Below, in pieces: positions 29,003 to 37,283 of a DNA stretch of 64,000 nucleotides. The position numbers and the translations under genes were made by a program. The notes beneath the pieces are model-generated. The model was not told the origin of the DNA and did not search any database. It was given only the letters and a program-made list of their open reading frames with translations. Position 1 is the first letter of the stretch, and each line of letters begins with the position of its first letter. The stretch lies in contig CAVPDZ010000030.1 of NCBI GenBank assembly GCA_963702755.1, positions 115,933 to 179,932 on the forward strand, written 5' to 3'. The DNA comes from JAJPKK01 sp963702755 (lineage in GTDB: Bacteria > Pseudomonadota > Alphaproteobacteria > Rhizobiales > Xanthobacteraceae).

Positions 29003-29966
29003 CTACTGTTTAGATGTCGGCTGGGTCGAGGTTGGCGACGGAGTCGGCGGGGCCACGGTCACCACAAAAGCAGGAGGCTGATTGTCTCGCTCAATAATGG
29101 TGACATGTTGGATTCCGAAAGTGCCAAGCGGAATACCTTCATAGACGTAGACCCGGCCACGCGTTTCAATATCAAATTTCGATACAATCCGGGCGCGAAC
29201 GATTGTGAATGGATAACGGAGCTTTATTTTTATACTAAACCTCGGGCCTTTACTAACAGCACATCGGGCGCTATAATGATTTCTTTGGCGACTTCGAACG
29301 GATAAACACCGTCCTCAATTCTTTGACTTGGAAAGATAAGCGCATGCTCCTGAATTATGCGTGATATGAGCGTATTTGCGTACCATTTATAGTCAATTCG
29401 TGCGCTGTTAAGCGTCAAAGTTGCGGTGTTCAAATTCAACGACGGCGGGATCGCGGGCCCCGGCTTTACCACCAACTGGAAGTCGGCGTCAGATTTTGAT
29501 TGATCTTGGTACGTGACGTGAAAATTTTGACCCGATCACTAATCGCGAAATCATCAGTGGCTTTTAAAATCCGTATCCGTCGGTCGTTCTTTGCTGCGGC
29601 TCTGGCGTATTTGGAAAGAGACTTCGCGACAAAAAAGCCCGATTGAGCGCTGGCGGCCGTGATCTTCGCGGAAAAAACAAGTATGTGGTCCTTCCCTACG
29701 GTCTTGTCCCAGTTCCGCGCTTCAAAAATGAAAATAGATTTGTAGCCATCACCAAGGTCAAATTCGATCCAGACATCGATTTCGTGTTTAACCCCGTCGA
29801 CAACGATAGTTTTGCGGAAGTTAATCGTATAAGACTTGTCAGAAAGATTTGGGTTGGCGCTTAAGATCGCGTGTTCAATTGCTCCAATCGCCTGCTCCAA
29901 TTCTACGCCTTTTTCGCGGGCCGTTTTGCGCGATGTAGAACGACGGGGAGGCTTTCGACTTGTCAC
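29003..29966 (-). pseudogene. Nuclease-fold (PD-(D/E)XK-like) island protein, two probable frameshifts
   Basis: The first 166 residues are open from GTG 29966. The core VVDGVKHEIDVWIEFDLG ... FIFEARNWDKTVGKDHI resembles Mrr-like restriction-endonuclease domains, with D and E-x-R/K positions; the typical E-C-K-N is here E-A-R-N. After a probable lost T near 29529 (TTTT for TTTTT) it continues HVTYQDQSKSDADFQLVVKPG, and after another near 29236 it continues with FDIETRGRVYVYEGIPLGTF, ending SKQ at 29003. Total about 320 aa. GC content is lower than neighbours, as expected for imported DNA. Exact family not recognised. Confidence 0.6.
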
Positions 29967-30244
29967 GGTAAATTCTCGCCATCAATCTGATCTGATATCC
30001 CCGGCAAAGCATCAGGCATGTTCAATGTCTATGGGTAGATTTCCGGTTCATAAGTCCTACAGTGAGTAAAACGCAAGAAAGTTGCCGAAAATAGCCCTAG
30101 AGCTGTCGCATGCCGAGAGCTTTCTGATGTTGACAATCAAAGCCCTGAAAAAAAGAGCTCTCGGCGAAAGACCGTAACTTTCTTGAGAAGGCAATGCGAA
30201 CGTATGCGGAGAACTACCATCAAGAAAAGATCGACCAAACGCTA

Positions 30245-30261
30245 GCACCAAATCCGCACCA
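30245..30261. other. 17-base motif GCACCAAATnnGCACCA, near tRNA end
   Basis: Matches 28815-28831 (15 of 17 positions). Copies near both edges of the island could be recombinase arm sites or remnants of an earlier insertion. Confidence 0.4.
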
Positions 30262-30307
30262 CTCGGGTACGGTATAATCGACAAGTCATCGTAACCCATT
30301 GATTTCA

Positions 30308-30382
30308 TGGTGGGCGCGACAGGGATTGAACCTGTGACCCCTCCCGTGTGAAGGGAGTGCTCTCCCGCTGAGCTACGCGCCC
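30308..30382 (-). tRNA. tRNA-Val (anticodon CAC)
   Basis: Complete cloverleaf: acceptor GGGCGCG/CGCGCCC, D arm with GCTCAGCGGGAGAGC, anticodon arm CTCCC-TTCACAC-GGGAG, T arm CAGGTTCAATCCCTG, and encoded CCA. Anticodon CAC reads GUG valine codons. It bounds an integrated island and its 3' half is duplicated at 28659. Confidence 0.93.
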
Positions 30383-30554
30383 GCCGTCGGGACGAGCGCA
30401 ATACTAAGCCCGACCGTGCGGTGTCAAGCAAGCGCGCTGATCGGTCGTGGGTCTTTTCCGACCCGCTACCTCCTCGCCGCTCGTGGGTCGATTCCGGTCG
30501 CCACTTCCGGCCCCTCCACCTTCGGCCACCACCTCCGCGCCGCGCGCAGCCGCA

Positions 30555-31031
30555 TCACCGCGGCGGCGGCGTAAAAGCCCCGGGAGGCGGCGCGATGTTG
30601 CCCATGGATGGCGCGGGCGCTTCGGCGGCGGGCGCTGGCTCGGCGGATGGCGCCGGCTTCGCGGCGGGACGCTTGCGTTTCTTGGGCGGCGCTTTGGGCG
30701 GCGGGGCTGCGGATTGCAAGGTGGCGAGCACGGGATTGGGCTCAACCGTCGATCCGCCCGCGTTCGGGCGCACGGTAACGCTCTGCGGCGTGTAGCCGTT
30801 GAGCGCATAGTTCACCGTGAACTCATTGGCGACCGGCACCTGCTGGGTGCAAGGCGTGCGGCAGAGGCCGCCCAGCGAGGTGCGCGCCTCGGCGCCTGGC
30901 GGATCGAACTCGATCGTCAGCATCACCGTGGTCGGCTTCGTCGAAAACATGTCGAGGCTCGGCGCCCATGAGGAGCACGCCGCCAAAGCCAGCCCCGTCG
31001 CCACCACACCGATCACGCGCGTTGTATTCAT
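30555..31031 (-). CDS. PEGA-type lipoprotein with Pro/Ala-rich tail
   Basis: A 158-aa protein. Start 31031 (MNTTRVIGVVATGLALAAC) gives a lipobox with cysteine at 19. The middle has a small beta domain of PEGA type: PPGAEARTSLGGLCRTPCTQQVPV ... ALNGYTPQSVTV. The last 60 residues are Pro/Ala/Lys-rich (PPPKAPPKKRKRPAAKPA), probably disordered and reaching into the periplasm or cell wall. An in-frame upstream extension to 31166 is not credible. Confidence 0.75.
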   Translation of the reverse strand: MNTTRVIGVVATGLALAACSSWAPSLDMFSTKPTTVMLTIEFDPPGAEARTSLGGLCRTPCTQQVPVANEFTVNYALNGYTPQSVTVRPNAGGSTVEPNPVLATLQSAAPPPKAPPKKRKRPAAKPAPSAEPAPAAEAPAPSMGNIAPPPGAFTPPPR

Positions 31032-31215
31032 GCCGGTTCTCTTCGGGCAGCCGAGCGCCGCGTCTCGACGGCTGTCATGGAGGATCGCTGAGATCCTTAC
31101 CCCCAGACCCGGGGCCCGCCGCGACCACGTCGCTATACGGCGCCTGTCCTTGGCTTGCCCCACCAACTCTTATCCCACCGCAGGATTCTCTGCATCCGTC
31201 AATAGCAATAAGTGC

Positions 31216-31926
31216 TTAACGGTATTCCGGCCGGGTCTGGCCGCCGCGGGGGCTTGTCGCGCGAACCTGCAGGAGCGTGTCGACAAATTCCGGCAATTGA
31301 TTGTAATTACTGATGATTTTATCAGGATCAAGCTGATCTATGGCGACCTCGGCGTAGCCGAAATCGACCGCCACCACCGGGACGCCGGCGGCGCGGGCGA
31401 CGGCGATGTCCGGCCGGGAATCCCCGACCATAACGGCCCGGCCAGGGTCGCCGCCAGCCTTGCGCAGGGTGCCCAGCAGGATTTTCGGGTCCGGCTTCTG
31501 CACGCCAAATGTGTCCTGGCCGCAGATCGCAGCAAACCGTTCGGCAAGGCCAAGGGCGGTCAGGAGCTGCACCGATAGCCACTCGAGCTTGTTGGTGCAG
31601 ACCGCAAGTGTGAAGCCGCGGCCGGCGAGCGCGTCGAGCGCTTCCAACACCCCGGGAAACGGCCGCGAGCGGTCAGCCACATGGGCCGAGTAATGGTCGA
31701 TGAAGGCGTCGTACATGCGCTCGACGTCGGCGGTGTTGCGCCCTGCGCGCGCGAGGCCGCCCTCGATCATGCGACGGGCGCCGAATCCGATCAGCCGCCG
31801 CGCATCGTCATAGGGCACCTGGGGCAGCCCATCGGCGGCGAGGATGACGTTGAGCGTCTCGATGAGGTCCGGCGCGGTATCGACGAGAGTGCCGTCGAGA
31901 TCGAACACGATGGTCGGGGTTGCCAT
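31216..31926 (-). CDS. gph: Phosphoglycolate phosphatase
   Basis: A 236-aa HAD hydrolase, cytosolic. Nucleophile motif is FDLDGTLVDTAPDL, motif II TLAVCTNK, motif III KPDP and motif IV VMVGDSRPDIAVA. The helical cap follows the first motif. Family members dephosphorylate 2-phosphoglycolate, clearing an inhibitor of triose-phosphate isomerase. It lies next to rpiA, divergently, a pairing I have seen in rhizobia. Confidence 0.9.
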   Translation of the reverse strand: MATPTIVFDLDGTLVDTAPDLIETLNVILAADGLPQVPYDDARRLIGFGARRMIEGGLARAGRNTADVERMYDAFIDHYSAHVADRSRPFPGVLEALDALAGRGFTLAVCTNKLEWLSVQLLTALGLAERFAAICGQDTFGVQKPDPKILLGTLRKAGGDPGRAVMVGDSRPDIAVARAAGVPVVAVDFGYAEVAIDQLDPDKIISNYNQLPEFVDTLLQVRATSPRGGQTRPEYR

Positions 31927-32124
31927 GGGGCGTGGCTAGCCTTGGCCCGCCGCGATTGCAAGCACGGCGAGGCCTGTGATGCCGCTTGCAAGCGCCGCCC
32001 GGATGAGCGAAGCGATATGGGGTGCCATCTGATGCCCCCAGCCGCCGCGCCCTTGCCGAACGATCAGGCGCGCCGCCTCATCACTTTCCGATGTCAGCGA
32101 ACTCAGCGCCATGACGCCCTCGAC

Positions 32125-32832
32125 ATGACCTCCGCCGACGACCTCAAGCGCGCCGCCGCCGCCCGGGCATTGGACTTCGTGCGGCCGAACATGCGGATCG
32201 GCCTTGGCACCGGTTCGACTGCGCGCCATTTCGTCGAGCTGTTGGGGGAACGGGTCCGCGCCGGGCTTTCGATCGTCGGCGTCCCGACCTCCGAGGCAAC
32301 GCGCGCCGATGCCGAACGGTTCGGCGTGCCGCTCATGACGCTTGACGATGCCCCGCTCGACCTCACGGTAGACGGCGCCGACGAGATCGCCTTCGATCTC
32401 ACCGTCACCAAAGGCGGCGGCGGTGCGCTGCTGCGGGAAAAGATCGTGGCCGCCGCGTCGGCGCGGATGATCGTCATCGCCGACGAGAGCAAATGGGTGC
32501 CGGTGCTCGGCCGCTATCCGCTGCCCATCGAGGTGGTGCCGTTCGGCCTTGCGGCAACCCGTCGCGCCGTGGAGGCCGAGGCGCTGGCCGCAGGCTGTCC
32601 CGGCCCGGCGACCCTGCGACGGGGCGCGGATGGACATCCTTTCGTCACGGACGGCGGGCACTTCCTCCTCGATGCTGCGCTCGCGCGCATCGACGACCCG
32701 AAGGAGCTTGCCGCACGGCTCGCCGCAATCCCGGGGGTGGTCGAGCACGGCCTCTTCATCGGTCTTGTCGGCGCGGCGATCATCGCCGGGACCGACGGCG
32801 TACGGGTGGTGGAAGGGCAGGGCGCATCCTAG
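32125..32832 (+). CDS. rpiA: Ribose-5-phosphate isomerase A
   Basis: A 235-aa enzyme of the pentose phosphate pathway. The N-terminal IGLGTGSTARHFV binds the phosphate, DLTVDGADEI supplies the catalytic aspartate, TKGGGGALLREKIVA the active lysine/glutamate, and the C-terminal HGLFIGL follows. Start 32125 (MTSADDLKRAAA) matches the family; the frame remains open far upstream but without coding character. Confidence 0.94.
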   Translation: MTSADDLKRAAAARALDFVRPNMRIGLGTGSTARHFVELLGERVRAGLSIVGVPTSEATRADAERFGVPLMTLDDAPLDLTVDGADEIAFDLTVTKGGGGALLREKIVAAASARMIVIADESKWVPVLGRYPLPIEVVPFGLAATRRAVEAEALAAGCPGPATLRRGADGHPFVTDGGHFLLDAALARIDDPKELAARLAAIPGVVEHGLFIGLVGAAIIAGTDGVRVVEGQGAS

Positions 32833-32892
32833 AATTCACACCGCGTGGGGCGACGCAGAATGTTAGGACCACAAAGTAACGGGAGCGGAGGA

Positions 32893-33396
32893 ATGAACCT
32901 CAAAGCATACTGGCGCCTGACAGCCCTTGCGGTCGTCTGCACGTTGCTCGGCGTGTCGGCCGCGCCGGCGCAAGAGCCGTCGAAATCGTCGATCGCCATC
33001 GCCCGCGAGGTGCTCATTACCAAGGGTGCTACCGCGGCCTTCGAGCCGGTGGTGCGGGGGGTCGTCGAGAAGGTGCGGTTGTTCTTCCTGCCGACCAACC
33101 CAAATCTCTCCCATGAGCTGAGCGAGGTGTCGGTCGCATTGCAGAAGGAGTTCGAGCCGAAGAGTAACGAGCTCATCGACGTCGTGGCGCGCGCCTATGC
33201 TCAGCGCTTCACCGAGCAGGAGCTCAAGGAAATTCTGGTTTTCTATAAGACGCCGCTTGGCCAGAAGTGGGCGAAGGAAGAGCCCATAGCGATCGAGGCC
33301 GGCTTTCGCGACGCCTCGGACTGGTCCAACCGACTGTCCGATGTGGTGATGATCCGCTTTCGCGCCGAGATGCAGAAGAAGGGCCATCAACTGTGA
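32893..33396 (+). CDS. DUF2059-domain secreted protein
   Basis: A 167-aa protein with GGAGGA before ATG 32893 and a signal peptide ending near APAQEP. The mature helical domain ends with the DUF2059 core: YAQRFTEQELKEILVFYKTPLGQKWA. Role unknown; members are periplasmic. Its stop overlaps the GTG start of gor by four bases, so the two are translationally coupled. Confidence 0.88.
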   Translation: MNLKAYWRLTALAVVCTLLGVSAAPAQEPSKSSIAIAREVLITKGATAAFEPVVRGVVEKVRLFFLPTNPNLSHELSEVSVALQKEFEPKSNELIDVVARAYAQRFTEQELKEILVFYKTPLGQKWAKEEPIAIEAGFRDASDWSNRLSDVVMIRFRAEMQKKGHQL

Positions 33397-34799
33397 GTGC
33401 CGCGTCGGCCCGCGATGTCGATCTGTTCGTTATCGGCGCGGGCTCGGGCGGCGTACGCGCGGCCCGCATCGCGGCCCAGCACGGCGCGCGGGTGATGATC
33501 GCGGAGGAAGACCGTATCGGCGGCACCTGCGTGATCCGCGGCTGCGTGCCGAAGAAACTCCTGGTTTACGCCTCGCGTTTTTCCCACGAGTTTGAGGATG
33601 CCGCCGGGTTCGGCTGGACCGTGCCGACGCCGGCGTTCGATTGGCCGACGCTCATCGCCAACAAGGACAAGGAGATCGCGCGCCTCGAAGGGATTTACCG
33701 CACCAATCTCGAAAAGGCGGGCGCCGAGATCGTCAAGAGCCGCGCTGTCATCGAGGATCCGCATACGGTGCGCCTGTTGGCGAACGGCGCGCACGTCTCA
33801 GCGGACTACATTCTGGTCGCGACCGGTGGCGGCCCTCACCGCGGCCAGCCCATTCCCGGCATCGAGCACGCGATCTCCTCCAACGAAGCGTTCCATTTGC
33901 CAAAGCTGCCGGGCGAGATCGTGATCCAGGGCGGCGGCTACATCGCCGTTGAGTTTGCCTGCATCTTCGCGGGCCTCGGTTCGCGGGTGACGCTTGTCTA
34001 CCGCGGCGAGAACATTTTGCGCGGCTTTGATGACGACGTCCGCGCCCACGTGCGCAGCGAGATGGAGAGCCGCGGGATCGCAGTGATCGTGGGCCAGGTG
34101 GTGACGGGCATCGCCAAAGGCGGAGAACCGGGAGCCGAGCGCTACACGGTGACCCTCTCCGGGGGAAAGGATGTCGCGGCCGATCGGGTCATGTTCGCCG
34201 TCGGGCGCAAGCCGAACATATCCAACCTCGGGCTTGAGCGCATTGGCGTGAAGATCGCGTCCCATGGCGGCATCGTGGTCGACGAGCATTCGCGCACCTC
34301 GGTGCCGTCGGTCTATGCCATCGGCGACGTCACCAATCGCATCAACCTCACGCCGGTCGCGATCCGCGAAGGCCATGCCTTCGCCGACACGGTGTTCGGC
34401 GGCCGCGATACGATCGTCGACCACACCAATGTGCCAACCGCGGTGTTCTCCGAGCCCGAGGTCGGCGCGGTCGGTCTCACCGAATTCGCCGCCCGGGAAC
34501 GGTTTCACCGCATTGATATCTACAAATCGGCCATGCGGCCGCTCAAGGCGACGCTCTCGGGCCGCCAGACCCGCATCCTTATGAAGCTCGTTGTCGATGG
34601 CGAGAGCGGCCGCGTGGTCGGCGCTCATATCGTCGGCGAAGGTGCGGGCGAGATGATCCAACTGCTCGGCATCGCCGTGAAAATGGGCGCGACCAAAGCC
34701 GACATCGATGCCGTCATGGCGGTCCACCCCACGGCGGCGGAAGAACTCGTCACCATGCGGACACCGTCCGCACGCTACGGCGTCATGGCCGCGGAGTAG
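33393..34799 (+). CDS. gor: Glutathione-disulfide reductase
   Basis: A 468-aa flavoenzyme. The start is GTG 33393, overlapping the upstream stop. FAD motif DLFVIGAGSGGVRAAR, redox disulfide GGTCVIRGCVPKK, NADPH domain GGGYIAVEFACIFAGLGS, and AIGDVTNRINLTPVA. The C-terminal HPTAAEE gives the catalytic histidine-glutamate pair. It keeps glutathione reduced in the cytosol. Operon: DUF2059, gor and perhaps the STAS gene 23 bases on. Confidence 0.95.
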   Translation: MSAASARDVDLFVIGAGSGGVRAARIAAQHGARVMIAEEDRIGGTCVIRGCVPKKLLVYASRFSHEFEDAAGFGWTVPTPAFDWPTLIANKDKEIARLEGIYRTNLEKAGAEIVKSRAVIEDPHTVRLLANGAHVSADYILVATGGGPHRGQPIPGIEHAISSNEAFHLPKLPGEIVIQGGGYIAVEFACIFAGLGSRVTLVYRGENILRGFDDDVRAHVRSEMESRGIAVIVGQVVTGIAKGGEPGAERYTVTLSGGKDVAADRVMFAVGRKPNISNLGLERIGVKIASHGGIVVDEHSRTSVPSVYAIGDVTNRINLTPVAIREGHAFADTVFGGRDTIVDHTNVPTAVFSEPEVGAVGLTEFAARERFHRIDIYKSAMRPLKATLSGRQTRILMKLVVDGESGRVVGAHIVGEGAGEMIQLLGIAVKMGATKADIDAVMAVHPTAAEELVTMRTPSARYGVMAAE

Positions 34800-34822
34800 G
34801 CCGAGACAGCGGGGATCGAGCG

Positions 34823-35164
34823 ATGGACAGCATGACGGTGGAGACCATCGGTGACGACATCACCCATGTAATCCTCAACGGTCGGCTCGATTCCGTCGGC
34901 GCGGCCTCCGTCGCCCAGCCTTTCAAGGCTGCGGTCGCCGACAAACGCGCCGTTATCGTCGATCTTTCGGGCGTGGAATACGTGGCGTCGCTTGCCATTC
35001 GTTTCCTGATCACCGGTGCGAAGGCTGTCAAAGGGAACGAGGGCAAACTCGTCCTGCTGTCGCCGGACGAATACGTCCACAGCGTTCTGAAGATTGCGGG
35101 CATCGACACGATGATGCCGATCCTGTTCGATCGCGCCGAAGCGATTGCGGCCGTCCGTCCCTGA
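34823..35164 (+). CDS. STAS-domain protein (anti-sigma-factor-antagonist type)
   Basis: A 113-aa single STAS domain: HVILNGRLDSVGAASVAQPFK, VIVDLSGVEYVASLAIRFLI and a C-terminal helix. The serine in VASLAIRF is at the place phosphorylated in SpoIIAA/RsbV, though the usual SSG is changed to ASL. A partner kinase or phosphatase is not found nearby. Perhaps part of a general-stress or secretion-control switch. Confidence 0.85.
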   Translation: MDSMTVETIGDDITHVILNGRLDSVGAASVAQPFKAAVADKRAVIVDLSGVEYVASLAIRFLITGAKAVKGNEGKLVLLSPDEYVHSVLKIAGIDTMMPILFDRAEAIAAVRP

Positions 35165-35210
35165 CAGATAGACGGCTGCAGCAGTCGTGGGCAGAGGCCG
35201 CTGAGCTACC

Positions 35211-35507
35211 TTACTTGGGGAGCCCGAGAGCGCTCTGGACCGCATCCATCAGCGGCGTTTCCAGATTGAGCCGGCAATAGTCCTCGACCTGATCAACTCT
35301 CTTCTCGATCGAGCTCATGTCGATGACCGTGTTGTGACGCACACCGTTGTAGTAGCCGCTCATAAAGATCGCGACCGTCTTGGTCGGCGCGATCTTGTCG
35401 AACAGGAACTGCTTGCACGTTATTTTCGTAAGGTCGATCGAGACTTGCGCCTCGGCAGTTGCGGTCGCGAAGAGTGCCGTTAGCAAGCAAAGCGCAAAAC
35501 CTCTCAT
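35211..35507 (-). CDS. HdeA/HdeB-like periplasmic protein
   Basis: A 98-aa protein with a signal peptide ending near TAEAQVS. The mature part has the two cysteines of the family (ITCKQFLF and VEDYCRLN) and the GYYNGVR segment. HdeA-type proteins are acid-activated periplasmic chaperones. It could respond to acid or membrane stress. Confidence 0.85.
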   Translation of the reverse strand: MRGFALCLLTALFATATAEAQVSIDLTKITCKQFLFDKIAPTKTVAIFMSGYYNGVRHNTVIDMSSIEKRVDQVEDYCRLNLETPLMDAVQSALGLPK

Positions 35508-35876
35508 TCCCTTGTTCTCCCAAGCTGCTGGCCGGATCGCGGGAACCTAGCGTGACCGAGGCGTCATTCCTAGCCATGGGCAGTGAGCATGGATGACGCG
35601 AGGTTATCCTCGCGCGGGTCGACCTCGCCGACCAGCGCCGCTCGAAACGCGGCCTGCGCGGGCCGAGCAACATCCGGTCCGGCCTTGAGAGTTCCGTTTC
35701 GCGGGCGCATCCGCGGTTCGTTAAGTTGTGTGATCTGGCTCACACTTGGCGAAGCCTGTGTAGCGGTAGAGTTTTAGTGCGCGGCAATTGCCGTCGCGCA
35801 TTCCCGGCCTCCGTTTGGGCATGTTGGCCAACCCATGCCCTTTCGGAGCGCCGGGAGCAAATAACCAGTCCAGACT
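35508..35876. other. Intergenic region with a CRP-like palindrome
   Basis: No gene is credible here. The only clear signal is the palindrome at 35728-35745. The promoter of the HdeA-like gene should lie near 35510-35580. Confidence 0.5.
35728..35745. promoter_or_regulatory. CRP/FNR-family-like palindrome GTGTGA-N6-TCACAC
   Basis: A perfect dyad of 18 bases matching the enterobacterial CRP half-site TGTGA/TCACA with 6-base spacing. It is 220 bases upstream of the HdeA-like start. A Crp/Fnr-type regulator is the natural suspect, but a chance match is possible. Confidence 0.5.
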
Positions 35877-36314
35877 TCAGCGGCCCTGCTTTCGTGCTGC
35901 CGCGGCTTTCTTAAGATCGGCGAGCGACAGCCGCTTCGGCCCTGAAGTGGCAGGAGGGGCCGCGGGCTTTGCCGCTGCCTTTTCCTTCGCCGCCTTGTTG
36001 CGCTTGCCGAGCGCCGCAAGCTGCTTGCGGGCCGCCTCGGCCTCGGTTGCGGTCACTTGGCCGGCCGGCTCGCCATCAAGACCGATCCGCGATGCCCCCT
36101 CTTCGACCGCCTTCAGGTACGCAGGACTGCGGCAATACCTTGCCAGCGCTGCCGAAATACGGCGGTGGGAGATTTGCGCGGCCGCGTCATAAAGCTCCTC
36201 GCGGACCCCGTTTTTGAGCGGACGCACCTGATCCGTGTTGAGCGTGAACGTCGCCGGAAATGCCGCCGCAAGTTCAGCAATGATCGCATCAGCGCCCTTG
36301 TCGTCGCGCGCCAT
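35877..36314 (-). CDS. ProQ/FinO-family RNA-binding protein
   Basis: A 145-aa protein. Residues 5-80 form the ProQ/FinO domain: LAAAFPATFTLNTDQVRPLKNGVREEL ... RISAALARYCRSPAYLKAV, including the conserved LK-G and the RY-S-YL motif that binds hairpin ends of RNA. The tail (85-145) is Lys/Ala-rich and basic, ending LKKAAAARKQGR. It acts on sRNAs or mRNA 3' ends in the cytosol. Confidence 0.88.
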   Translation of the reverse strand: MARDDKGADAIIAELAAAFPATFTLNTDQVRPLKNGVREELYDAAAQISHRRISAALARYCRSPAYLKAVEEGASRIGLDGEPAGQVTATEAEAARKQLAALGKRNKAAKEKAAAKPAAPPATSGPKRLSLADLKKAAAARKQGR

Positions 36315-36473
36315 GACGGCCCCCTCAAGCCCCTTGGGTCATATATTAGCACCTCTGCCGCCGAGCCCGCCATGGGCTTGAGCGCATCGGCCGGACCGAC
36401 TTCGGCATGACGTCCTCAATGACGATGCCGCGCTTGCCTAAGGCATTGCGATGTCTTACCTACGCGGCGCGGC

Positions 36474-36559
36474 GGGGGAGTGTCCCGAGCGGCAAAGGGA
36501 GCTGACTGTAAATCAGCCGCCTTATGGCTTCGCAGGTTCGAGTCCTGCCTCCCCCACCA
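36474..36559 (+). tRNA. tRNA-Tyr (anticodon GTA)
   Basis: Class II tRNA: acceptor GGGGGAG/CTCCCCC, anticodon arm GCTGACTGTAAATCAGC, long variable arm, T arm CAGGTTCGAGTCCTG, encoded CCA. Confidence 0.95.
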
Positions 36560-36670
36560 AACAGGAGAGACAGTCATCGGGGACAAGCGATCAGAAGGAA
36601 AGAGGCGGAATACCAGCGGCAAGCCTCTGATGACTGACTGATTGCTGACGAGTGATCGCTGACTCCCGGT

Positions 36671-36744
36671 GCGGGTGTAGCTCAATGGTAGAGCAACAGC
36701 CTTCCAAGCTGATGACGAGGGTTCGATTCCCTTCACCCGCTCCA
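36671..36744 (+). tRNA. tRNA-Gly (anticodon TCC)
   Basis: Acceptor GCGGGTG/CACCCGC, D arm AGCTCAATGGTAGAGC, anticodon loop CTTCCAA, T arm GGGTTCGATTCCC, encoded CCA. It follows tRNA-Tyr by 111 bases, a pairing conserved in alphaproteobacteria. Confidence 0.95.
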
Positions 36745-36828
36745 ACGCTCTTCCAGAATACGAGCGCGCTCTGGGCCACTCCGATCAAATAGGGGCAGCG
36801 GCAATCTCCAACCCATTCGACGACGACG

Positions 36829-37233
36829 TCAGAGCGCGCGCCTGAATTTCGAAGTGTCGCCGCGGTCGCTCTTCACGGTCAGTTCGTTCTGCGTGAATTG
36901 TTCGATGGTGCTTGTGGTAGTCCAATTCGCGACGCGCTCGTTTTCAGCGCTGGCGACGTTGAAGGTTATGGACTTGCCATTGATGGTCCAGGTTCCGCGG
37001 ATCGTGCCCGTCACGCCCTGACCGAGCGTGTTGCTGATGAACCCCCTTTCTCGTACCTCGGACACGAATTGTCCGTCGCTGCGAAAGGCTATCGTCTCGT
37101 TGACGTCTCCGACGGTGCCCAGCCAGTCTCCCACGATCTTGGTCGAATAGTCCTTCTCGTCGACGGTTACCGCCGGTGAGCACGACGCCAGGGCGCATGC
37201 GAAGAGCAAGCCGAGATACGATAGCCGGTTCAT
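36829..37233 (-). CDS. Small lipoprotein, lipocalin-like
   Basis: A 134-aa protein. Start 37233 (MNRLSYLGLLFACALASCSPA) gives a lipobox with Cys18. The mature chain alternates strands (DWLGTVGDVNETIAFRSDGQFV, GTIRGTWTINGKSITF), suggesting a small beta-barrel. I do not know the precise family. It lies 50 bases after the end of the ModA-like gene on the same strand and may share its transcript. Confidence 0.75.
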   Translation of the reverse strand: MNRLSYLGLLFACALASCSPAVTVDEKDYSTKIVGDWLGTVGDVNETIAFRSDGQFVSEVRERGFISNTLGQGVTGTIRGTWTINGKSITFNVASAENERVANWTTTSTIEQFTQNELTVKSDRGDTSKFRRAL

Positions 37234-37283
37234 GTTCAGGTCGCTCTTCGCATGCAGTCCTGCGAACGCTGCGGTGGCGCCCA

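Noticed and set aside
28833..29081. Plus-strand open frame on the island.
   Set aside because: The minus strand holds the better coding sequence (VYVYEGIPLGTFGI, VTIIERDNQPPAF) through the same bases.
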